Shown here in pieces: positions 1 through 6,878 of a stretch of DNA of 64,000 bases. Where the stretch lies: positions 248,001-312,000 of the forward strand of contig CAYZWI010000003.1 in assembly GCA_964482205.1 (NCBI GenBank). Direction: 5' to 3'. The notes beneath the pieces were generated by a model that saw nothing but the letters and a program-made list of their open reading frames with translations, was not told the origin of the DNA and did no database searches. The position numbers and the translations under genes are program-made. The DNA comes from JAZDGX01 sp964482205. GTDB lineage: Bacteria; Eisenbacteria; RBG-16-71-46; CAIMUX01; WJJG01. How positions within the stretch are numbered: the stretch's first letter is position 1; every line of letters begins with the position of its first letter.

Positions 1-542
1 TCCGCCGCCTCGTCGGCGATCCCCAGTTCCTTCAAGTGCGCGCGCCGCAGCTCGTTGTTGATCGGATAGGCCATCCAGGCGCGGACTTCATCCAGGGCCG
101 AGCCTTCCGCATAGTAGGCCACCGCCGCGCGCGCGGAATCGGCGCCCGGCTTGTAGACATCGGGACCGATCTCGAGAAACGCGTGCAACTCCCCCTCGCG
201 CACGCGCTCGGACAAGGCCAACCGCTGGTGCATGGGATCGGCGTCGTCGGGCGCGATCGATTCGAGCAGATAGGCCGGCTTCACGCGCTTGCCCGTCTTC
301 GGGTCGACCGCCTCGTTGCGATTGTGCTGCTCGGCCGCCTGCAGCAGCGCCGCGCCCATTGCGCCTGAACGGTCCACGATCGCGATGCGCTTGTCGGTGG
401 TGTCGACGCGATCCTTCAGAAACGCCATCGCCAGTCCGCTGCCGCTCATCATCAGCGGCACGATGATCAGCGTGATCAGAAAGCCTTTGGTGCGCACCGC
501 GGCCAGGTACTCGCGCTTGGTCAGCTTGAGGATCTTACGCAT
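1..542 (-). CDS. ABC-2 type transporter permease, N-terminal part (runs off window)
   Basis: Membrane subunit of an ABC exporter; only about the first 180 codons lie in the window and the 3' end is cut. The protein opens MRKILKLTKREYLAAVRTKG and then has a hydrophobic helix followed by a long soluble loop, the plan of NatB-type ABC-2 permeases (one helix, a large extracytoplasmic domain, then a helix bundle that would lie beyond the window). The ATG at 542 follows the stop of the ATPase gene by three bases, so the two form one operon. The substrate cannot be told from sequence; NatAB-type pairs export Na+ or small molecules. Confidence 0.8.
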   Translation of the reverse strand, partial: MRKILKLTKREYLAAVRTKGFLITLIIVPLMMSGSGLAMAFLKDRVDTTDKRIAIVDRSGAMGAALLQAAEQHNRNEAVDPKTGKRVKPAYLLESIAPDDADPMHQRLALSERVREGELHAFLEIGPDVYKPGADSARAAVAYYAEGSALDEVRAWMAYPINNELRRAHLKELGIADEAA

Positions 543-545
543 CAC

Positions 546-1475
546 TCACCTCCCGGCCGGCTGAACCGGCTCCCGCTCGACCCGTTCCGCGGGACCGGCA
601 ATGCGCACGAAGATGTCCTGCAGCGAAGGCTTCACGATGTCGAAGCTGAGCACGCGGGTGCGGGCGAGGAGCGCGCGCAGAATCTCCTGCGGATCGCATC
701 CGGGCGCCATGCGCAGCTCCTGCAGCTTGCCGAAATCGTTCACCCGCTCGACGCCCGGCAGCCCTTCCATCGCGGCCGCGCCGGTTTCGGTGCGCACCCG
801 CACGGTGTCGCTCATGTACGCGTCCTGAATGGAGAGCAGGGTGCCGTCGAGCACCTTGCGGCCGCGAAAGATCATCAGGATGTAGTCGCACATCCGCTCG
901 GCCACATGCATGTCGTGGGTGCTGAAGATCACCGTCGTTCCCCGGCGTTGCAGCTCGAGCACCGCATCCTTGAGCGTTTCCTGATTGACCGGATCGAGCC
1001 CGCTGAAGGGCTCGTCGAGAATCAGCAGCTCGGGGCGCGCGACGATCGCGGAGAGGAACTGGACCTTCTGGCTCATGCCTTTGCTCAGCTCCTTGATCCG
1101 CTTCTTGCCCCAGCCCTGCATGCCGAGCCGCTCGAACCAGTGATCGATCTCCCCGTCGATGTCGACGCCGTTCTTCAATCCGCCGTAGAAGCGCAACAAC
1201 TCCCGTACGCCCATGTTGCGATAGAGCCCGCGCTCCTCGGGCAGATAGCCGATCCGGTCGGTGTTCGCCTCTCCGGGCGGCTGTCCGAGAATGCGGATCG
1301 ATCCTTCGTCGGGATAGTAGATGTTCATGAGCATGCGCAGCGTGGTGGTCTTGCCCGAGCCGTTCGGTCCGATGAAGCCGTAGACCGATCCGGCCGGCAC
1401 CGCGAGGCTCAGTTGGTCCACCGCCACGGTCGTTCCGAAACGCTTCGTAACTCCCGTCAACTCGATCGCATTCAT
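546..1475 (-). CDS. ABC transporter ATP-binding protein
   Basis: ATPase partner of the permease that follows it; about 309 aa. Visible motifs: Walker A GPNGSGKT (about 36-43), signature LSKGMSQ (about 130-136), Walker B LLILDEP (about 150-156) and H-loop STHD with His187. A C-terminal domain of about 90 aa after the nucleotide-binding domain is usual for NatA-type ATPases. I chose the ATG at 1475 (MNAIELTGVTKRFG) because the family normally begins there and a GGAAAGG lies about 12 bases upstream; a GTG at 1511 would add 12 residues. It starts 50 bases after the upstream lipoprotein gene, probably in the same transcript. Cytoplasmic face of the inner membrane; substrate unknown. Confidence 0.9.
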   Translation of the reverse strand: MNAIELTGVTKRFGTTVAVDQLSLAVPAGSVYGFIGPNGSGKTTTLRMLMNIYYPDEGSIRILGQPPGEANTDRIGYLPEERGLYRNMGVRELLRFYGGLKNGVDIDGEIDHWFERLGMQGWGKKRIKELSKGMSQKVQFLSAIVARPELLILDEPFSGLDPVNQETLKDAVLELQRRGTTVIFSTHDMHVAERMCDYILMIFRGRKVLDGTLLSIQDAYMSDTVRVRTETGAAAMEGLPGVERVNDFGKLQELRMAPGCDPQEILRALLARTRVLSFDIVKPSLQDIFVRIAGPAERVEREPVQPAGR

Positions 1476-1524
1476 CTCGTCGAACGCCTTTCCGCGCGCC
1501 TTCGGCGGCACGCAACGCGCGTCT

Positions 1525-3762
1525 CTAGAAGTCGCTTCCCGTCATGACCCATTGAAGGGCGAGCGTCATCGCGGAGCGCACCGGTTCCCGTTCGAAGTAA
1601 TACGGATGGAACGCGAAGACCACGATCCGCCCGGGCGAGATTCCGAGCGCGCGATCCTCGGCGGTCGCCGATGTCCGCCACGCGACCGGCAAGCCGTCCA
1701 GGCGCCACCCGGGTTTGTAGGTGCGCGCGCGATACATGGTTTCCAAGCCCTCTTCCCGTCCGTACCAGGGCGTCTCCGACAGATCGTTCACATCCGGCCA
1801 GAGCGCCTCGAATTGCAGCATGCCCCCTTCGAAGACCGTCTGCGAACAATCCCAGCGCTCCCAATCGAGCGGCAGATCGGGATAGATGGGATTCTCCGCT
1901 CGGGCTGCGACCATGGTCGACTTGCGAAAGGTAGGCCAATCCGCAGTCTGGGTGCTGCCGCGCGGCTTGTCGACCGGCCCGCGCAGGTGGAATTGCTGAT
2001 ACAGCACGCTGTAGCGATCCCAAGCTTCGTCCAGCGAGAGCGTCTCGCTGGGCTTCTTCGGCTCCGTAGCCGCGAGGTTGAAATCCTGCGTCACGATCGT
2101 GATCGGGCCGGTGCACAGCAGCACGAGGTTGCCCCCCGCGCCGATGTAGCGGGCGAGATCGCCCGAGAGCGCGAGGGTCGACAAGCCGTTGTCGATGCCC
2201 AGATCGCCCGAGGACCAGATCAGCGTCTGGTAGCTCGCCAGCGTCTCGAGGTAGTCCTCGCGGTCCGGGACCTGCGTGAGCGCGTCCCCTTCACCGAAGA
2301 AGCCGAAGTGATCGGGCCGGTCTCCCGGCGCGAGATAATCCCGCATCGAGGCGAAGACCTCTTCGTGCCAGGCGTCCATGGCGGGGTCCGCCGGCGACCA
2401 GGTTCCGCAGCTCTTCGGGATCCCCCCTCCCTCAACCGGGCTCCATAGATCGTCGACGAGCAGGAACTTCTTGTGAAAGCTGAAACGCAGCACGCGGATG
2501 GCGACGTGCGCGCGCGTCTCGGTGCCTTCGAAGCCCGAGACATCCCGCATCTTCAAATAGAAATGATGCGTCAAACCTTCGTCCAGGCGCGAAAAGTAGA
2601 TCGGCCGGTCCATGCGCGTGCGCGTGGCCCAGCCGATCCATCCGCCCATGCCGTCCAAGGACCGGTCGACTTCCTGTTGGGGGTCGGGAATGTCCAGGCC
2701 GTAGTTGGTCGGCCCCGGATCGGTGCCCGAACCGCTCGCGTCGCCGGTCCATTGAAAGCGGAAGCGCTGATCTGGGGCGACGGAAACCTCCCAGGTGTCG
2801 TACTGGGGAGCGGTGAAGAGCCGCCACCCGAGCGCGGGCTCGCTCAGGTACACGAGGATGTTCCTGTCGCGCGCCGCGAAGATCGTCCAATTGTCCCAGT
2901 TCAAATCGGGCTCGACCGCGCCGGCCTCGTCGATCGCGCGCACGCAGAACCCGTACTTGCGGTCGATGATCATGTTCTCGAGCCAGACTTCGGTGACCGT
3001 TCCGGGCACGCGCACCCACTGCCGCAACGCTTCCTGATAGTACTGCGGATGTCCGGGCGGAAAGTCGCCCGCCTTCAGGCTGTCGCGCATGAATTCGTTG
3101 GGCAGCTCGTCGAAGAGCCGCCGAATCTGCGGAAGGTTGTCACGATCGATCGTCTCTTCGACATCGATCCACTTGTATTCGTACCAGGCGGGGCGGCGGT
3201 CGGCCTGCGAGGCGTCGGGATCGTCGCCCCGCCAGGAGACGCGCAGGGTGCGGGCCCATTGCCGGTTGGGCGAACGATGCTGCGCCGGAAGCACGATCTC
3301 GCTCTTGGGAGCGATCGTGTGCGCGTTGAAGAAACGCCGGTCGGGGCGCGAACGCGTGAAATCGTCGTCGACCGAGCGCAGGAAGAAGGTGTGCCAGGCG
3401 GAAAAGTCGCGCCCATGCTGGCGGTCGAAGGCGCTGAAGGGAATCACTTCGTCGAACGCGGTGGTGATGTGCCAGGCGTCCGCACTGGTCGTGTCATCGA
3501 TCGCCCATTCGAAGTAGCGGATCACGCCGTCGGTGTCTCCGCCGAACCAATAGAAGTGCACGCTCGCATCCGCTTGCTCGGCCAGCGCGGGATCGGCCGT
3601 GTCGATGAGAATCCCGCCCGTGATGCGGCAGAAGGGCGCCTGATTGGAGGCCGCTTCGCCCAGGTAGCCGCGTTCGGGAACGAAGAGGCAGCCGAAGAGC
3701 GCGCCGGCCGCCATCAGGACGGCGATCCCCATGGCAAGCGCGGCCGGCCAGGGCCAGCGCAA
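1525..3762 (-). CDS. large putative lipoprotein with a VDD-type domain, function unknown
   Basis: About 745 aa, function not recognised. The N-terminus is hydrophobic and ends in a lipobox-like ALFGC (the third position is F, so imperfect), suggesting export and lipidation. The middle resembles fibronectin-like repeats with many Trp and Asp residues. From about residue 450 a domain begins with FLLVDDL and continues with YQTLIWSSGDLG and LARYIGAGGNLVLLC, a glutamine-amidotransferase-like fold pattern also seen in the secreted protein at 53522-55528. The start is uncertain: TTG at 3762 gives a compact signal peptide, ATG at 3732 cuts the charged n-region, and CTG at 3816 has the best ribosome-binding site (AGGGAGAG, four bases away). 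The frame stays open to 5547, but that part is antisense to the phosphatase gene and is not coding. Confidence 0.7.
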   Translation of the reverse strand: MRWPWPAALAMGIAVLMAAGALFGCLFVPERGYLGEAASNQAPFCRITGGILIDTADPALAEQADASVHFYWFGGDTDGVIRYFEWAIDDTTSADAWHITTAFDEVIPFSAFDRQHGRDFSAWHTFFLRSVDDDFTRSRPDRRFFNAHTIAPKSEIVLPAQHRSPNRQWARTLRVSWRGDDPDASQADRRPAWYEYKWIDVEETIDRDNLPQIRRLFDELPNEFMRDSLKAGDFPPGHPQYYQEALRQWVRVPGTVTEVWLENMIIDRKYGFCVRAIDEAGAVEPDLNWDNWTIFAARDRNILVYLSEPALGWRLFTAPQYDTWEVSVAPDQRFRFQWTGDASGSGTDPGPTNYGLDIPDPQQEVDRSLDGMGGWIGWATRTRMDRPIYFSRLDEGLTHHFYLKMRDVSGFEGTETRAHVAIRVLRFSFHKKFLLVDDLWSPVEGGGIPKSCGTWSPADPAMDAWHEEVFASMRDYLAPGDRPDHFGFFGEGDALTQVPDREDYLETLASYQTLIWSSGDLGIDNGLSTLALSGDLARYIGAGGNLVLLCTGPITIVTQDFNLAATEPKKPSETLSLDEAWDRYSVLYQQFHLRGPVDKPRGSTQTADWPTFRKSTMVAARAENPIYPDLPLDWERWDCSQTVFEGGMLQFEALWPDVNDLSETPWYGREEGLETMYRARTYKPGWRLDGLPVAWRTSATAEDRALGISPGRIVVFAFHPYYFEREPVRSAMTLALQWVMTGSDF

Positions 3763-4371
3763 GCCGCGAGCCGCCCGCGCGCGCGCCGGCCATGAACGTG
3801 TCCCCAGGAAATCCAGAACTCTCTCCCTGTTCGCCTCACGGCGCGTCGTCCCCGTCGCTGGCACCGCCCGCACTTCTCCAAAAACGAATCGGGCAAGTAT
3901 GCAATGAAACGGCGCCCGCTGGCAAACAAGGCCTTGCCCTAGGAAGCGAAAAGCGATTCGCCGATGGATGCTTCCCGCCGGCTTGCCGATGTTCTGGGAG
4001 CTGCGACCGCTCGTGGCCGCCACGGCCGGCCGATGCCCCGCCCGCCACTCCCCTTTGATCGACCGCGCGCTGCCCTTCCCCGGATTTCCGGGCATCGCCG
4101 AGCAACTCTTCGACCCGCGCTGGGCCTGCGCGACGAGGACCAGAACGCTCGCCGGCGGTTCCGGCCGCCTGGCGCCAACGGGAATTCTTGCCTGGCTTGA
4201 AGAATCCGCTGGAGGATAATGCGCTTCTCTTGGATTCCGGTATCGCCCACAGCGCTCTGGAACGAGAATGACGCGGATGCGCGGCGAAGCGCGCCGGCTC
4301 TCGCCATCATGCCGCGCGCGCGGCGCGCAGGATCTTCTGGCAGAACGATCACCGATGGGGAAGCCGCATCC
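3763..4371. other. divergent intergenic region, about 600 bp
   Basis: Separates the minus-strand lipoprotein from the plus-strand phosphatase, so promoters for both should lie here. A CATACT hexamer on the minus strand near 3896-3901 is a weak -10 candidate for the lipoprotein. Short frames in this stretch have no protein-like composition. No repeats or RNA genes seen. Confidence 0.4.
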
Positions 4372-5583
4372 ATGGCCGACTGGCGAGACATCCTTCTGCA
4401 GACCGCCCAAGACATCGAGAACGAATTCGACCGGCTGCGCTACCGCCTGCATTCCGCGCTGGGCGGTCCCGATCCGATCAAGATCGTTCCCTATCGCGGC
4501 TTCGGCAACCTGGAGCGGGTCTTCCTGCGCGGGCGCGTGCTCGAGGACAAAGGGGATCTCTCGGCGAAGGACAACGACAGCATCTGGACGAACCTGCTGA
4601 ATGCCTATCGGCGTTTGGAGAGCGACGAGATTCCGCACGCCCGCTTGCGCGCGCGCTTCTCCGCCCAGGAATGCGAAGTCCAGGCGGACGACGAAGGCTA
4701 TTTCGAAGTCTCCTTCCATCGCGCCGAGCAGGCGCTTTCCGCGAACCAGGCGGAGCGCCGCTCGCCCGACGGCCGGATGTGGCATCCGCTCGAGATCGAG
4801 CTCCTCTCTCCGCAATCGCCTCGCCAGACGCAGCCCGTGCGAGCCGTCGGCGAAGTGCTCGTGCCGCCGGCGACGGCCCGCTTCGCGATCGTCAGCGACA
4901 TCGACGACACGGTGATCGATCTCGGCACCAGGCATCTCCTCCGGCTGGCGCGCGCCGTCTTTCTCGGGAATGCGCGCACGCGGATCGCCTTCCCCGGCAT
5001 GGCCGCTTTTCTGCGCGCGCTTCACGCCGGGACCGATGGGCGCGAGCGCAATCCGCTCTTCTTCATCTCCAGCGGGCCGTGGAATCTGTACGATCTGCTG
5101 CTCGAGTTCTTTCGCCTGCGCGGCGTGCCCGCGCCGGTCCTCTTTCTGGGCGATTGGGGCCTGGGACCGGGCCCGCTGCTTCCCTTTCAAGTTCGCGAGC
5201 ACAAGCTCGCGATGCTCGAGCTTCTGATCGCCTTCTATCCTGAGCTTCCCTTCCTGTTGATCGGAGACAGCACGCAAAAGGACCCGGACATCTACCTCGA
5301 GTTCGCCAAGAACCATCCGGGCAGCGTGCTCGCGATCTTCCTGCGCGATGTCGGCCCCGACGCGCGCGGAGACGAGAAGTTGCGCGCGTTGGAAGCGGAA
5401 GCGGCTTCGCGGAATATCCCGCTGGTCCGCGCCGGCAACACGCTCGCCATGGCGGAAGAGGCGGCGGCGCGAGGATGGATCGCCTCCAGGCATCTGGCCG
5501 GGATTCGCGACGACAAGCGCGCGGACGAGCTCGAAGAGCGCGGACATGCGGAAGAGCCGCGGGATGGACCCGCAAGCACGTGA
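4372..5583 (+). CDS. APP1-family phosphatase (phosphatidate phosphatase-like)
   Basis: About 403 aa. The C-terminal half carries the APP1 catalytic pattern (DUF2183): SDIDDTVID with the DxDxT nucleophile motif at about residues 176-180, then FISSGPWNLYDLL and LLIGDSTQKDPDIY, the last supplying the conserved Asp pair near the end of a HAD-like fold. The N-terminal ~150 residues form a beta-rich region also usual for APP1-like proteins. Members hydrolyse phosphatidate in yeast; the bacterial substrate is mostly untested. No signal peptide, so probably cytoplasmic. I chose ATG 4372 (MADWRDILLQ): it follows GGGGAAG, and the upstream extension from 4219 is low in protein character. Confidence 0.8.
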   Translation: MADWRDILLQTAQDIENEFDRLRYRLHSALGGPDPIKIVPYRGFGNLERVFLRGRVLEDKGDLSAKDNDSIWTNLLNAYRRLESDEIPHARLRARFSAQECEVQADDEGYFEVSFHRAEQALSANQAERRSPDGRMWHPLEIELLSPQSPRQTQPVRAVGEVLVPPATARFAIVSDIDDTVIDLGTRHLLRLARAVFLGNARTRIAFPGMAAFLRALHAGTDGRERNPLFFISSGPWNLYDLLLEFFRLRGVPAPVLFLGDWGLGPGPLLPFQVREHKLAMLELLIAFYPELPFLLIGDSTQKDPDIYLEFAKNHPGSVLAIFLRDVGPDARGDEKLRALEAEAASRNIPLVRAGNTLAMAEEAAARGWIASRHLAGIRDDKRADELEERGHAEEPRDGPAST

Positions 5584-5721
5584 CGGGTCGCGTGATCGGG
5601 CCGGGTGGACGCACGGCGCTGAGGAATCGCGGCGCGCGCACGGTCGGCGGCACGCGCGAAGAAACGGAGTGGACGCGATCGCGCAGCGGCGGTCGCTTGG
5701 TCGAGATCGCGATCGCCCCTG

Positions 5722-6183
5722 CTAGAGTTCCTGGATGCGCGCCTCGAGTTGGTTCTCGGTGATCGTCAGATGCCCCAGGCACACGGGCAGCGAGAGGCGG
5801 CGCGGCCCCGCGCTCCCGGGATTGATCCACAGGACGCCGTCCTTGCGACGAATCATGGGGTAATGCGAGTGGCCGCTCACGACGGCGGCGATGCCGGCCT
5901 TCGCCGGAGAAATGTCGAGCGCGTGCCGGTCATGCAGCAGGTGGATCAAGACGCGGCCCGCCTCGACGGTGGTCGTCACCGGAAGTTCCTGCGCCCAGGC
6001 GCTCCGGTCCGCATTGCCGCGCACGGCGACCACCGGCGCGAGCGCGCCCAATGTTTCGAGGACCTCGGGCGTGCCCACATCGCCCGCGTGCAGGATGAGA
6101 TCGCTGCCGCGCAAGGCTTCGATCGCTTCCGGCCTCACGAGGCCGTGCGTATCGGAGATGAGCCCGACTCGCATGCTCCTCAC
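5722..6183 (-). CDS. YfcE/MJ0936-family metallophosphoesterase
   Basis: About 150 aa, full length for this family of small phosphodiesterases. All metal-binding signatures are present: SDTHG near the N-terminus, HAGDVG, GNAD and GHSHYP, with a closing NPGSAGPRR segment. Family members use two divalent metals and act on model phosphodiesters; the cellular substrate is usually unknown. Start is either GTG 6183 or ATG 6174; the AGGAG immediately before the ATG is too close, while GGGAG sits well before the GTG. Convergent with the phosphatase gene and divergent from the metalloprotease. Confidence 0.88.
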   Translation of the reverse strand: MRSMRVGLISDTHGLVRPEAIEALRGSDLILHAGDVGTPEVLETLGALAPVVAVRGNADRSAWAQELPVTTTVEAGRVLIHLLHDRHALDISPAKAGIAAVVSGHSHYPMIRRKDGVLWINPGSAGPRRLSLPVCLGHLTITENQLEARIQEL

Positions 6184-6230
6184 TCGCTCCCGCTTCGATG
6201 GCGTTGCTTCGCGCGCCCCTGAACGAAGGG

Positions 6231-6261
6231 ATTATACACGAGGCGGGTGACGGTCGTGCAA
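6231..6261 (-). promoter_or_regulatory. candidate sigma-70 promoter for the metallophosphoesterase gene
   Basis: Minus-strand TATAAT (6236-6231), a perfect -10 hexamer, about 48 bases before the GTG start. The nearest -35-like hexamer is TTGCAC (6261-6256), but its 19-base spacer is long. The -10 stands out in this GC-rich region. Confidence 0.4.
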
Positions 6262-6287
6262 GAGAGGCGCGAATCCGTCGTCCACCC

Positions 6288-6309
6288 ATGGCATCGGCGC
6301 CGATGCCAT
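6288..6309. repeat. perfect 22-bp palindrome
   Basis: Two 11-base arms, ATGGCATCGGC and GCCGATGCCAT, meet with no spacer. It lies between divergent promoters, about 27 bases upstream of the TTGCAC element of the minus-strand gene, so it could be a dimeric repressor site. No matching copy was noticed elsewhere in the window. Confidence 0.5.
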
Positions 6310-6832
6310 CCCTTTGCTCGCCTCGTATCATGGGCTGCGCTTCTCCTCCCCCAACTATTCCGTGAGTCGTCTCATCTTCGCGATCGGCCGCTTCCGGCCT
6401 GCTTCGGCCTGGGGGCAAAGTGGGGCCGTCCTGACGGCGATTGCCTGAACGGGGGATGTGAGCGGCAGCCATCGACACTCCTCCGCGCCTTCGCCGACAG
6501 TCGTCCCTCGCGCGTCGGTTTTCTCGCAGCCGAAATCCTCGCTCAGCAACTGGCCGATCTGTCCCGTTGATCGGGCTCGCCTGAGGACCGGCCGATGGCC
6601 CATTTCCGCCGAGGCAGGCGCACCCTTCGGCCGGCGGGCGCTCGACGCAGAGGATCCTGAGGGCCCCGCGCGCGGTCACGCGGCCGTTCGTGCGGGGCAT
6701 TCCGCGCGCGAACGCAAACGGACGCGTTGGCGCAACCGTTGGGCGCGGATGGCGCAGGGCTCGCTCGATCTGCAGCGTCGAAATGCGCCGCGGGGGCGGG
6801 AAAAAGACGCGATACGATCCGGGTCTCTCGGT

Positions 6833-6838
6833 TATACT
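6833..6838 (+). promoter_or_regulatory. -10-like hexamer upstream of the M6 metalloprotease
   Basis: TATACT, four of six matches or better to the -10 consensus, about 40 bases before the ATG at 6879. No convincing -35 hexamer at 16-18 bases. The ribosome-binding site GAGGAGG lies at 6868-6874. Confidence 0.3.
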
Positions 6839-6878
6839 CGTTCTCATCAACCGAGCAACACAACCTCGAGGAGGCCCG

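Larger units (their letters stand above)
6184..6878. other. divergent intergenic region, about 690 bp
   Basis: Lies between the divergently transcribed metallophosphoesterase and metalloprotease genes. It holds -10-like hexamers at both ends and a perfect 22-bp palindrome at 6288-6309. Reading frames here are Arg-rich and unlike real protein. Much of the middle shows no recognisable element. Confidence 0.5.

Noticed and set aside
3964..4219. Two overlapping ~80-codon plus-strand frames upstream of the APP1-type gene
   Set aside because: Overlap each other in different frames, are Arg/Pro/Ala-rich and have no ribosome-binding site.
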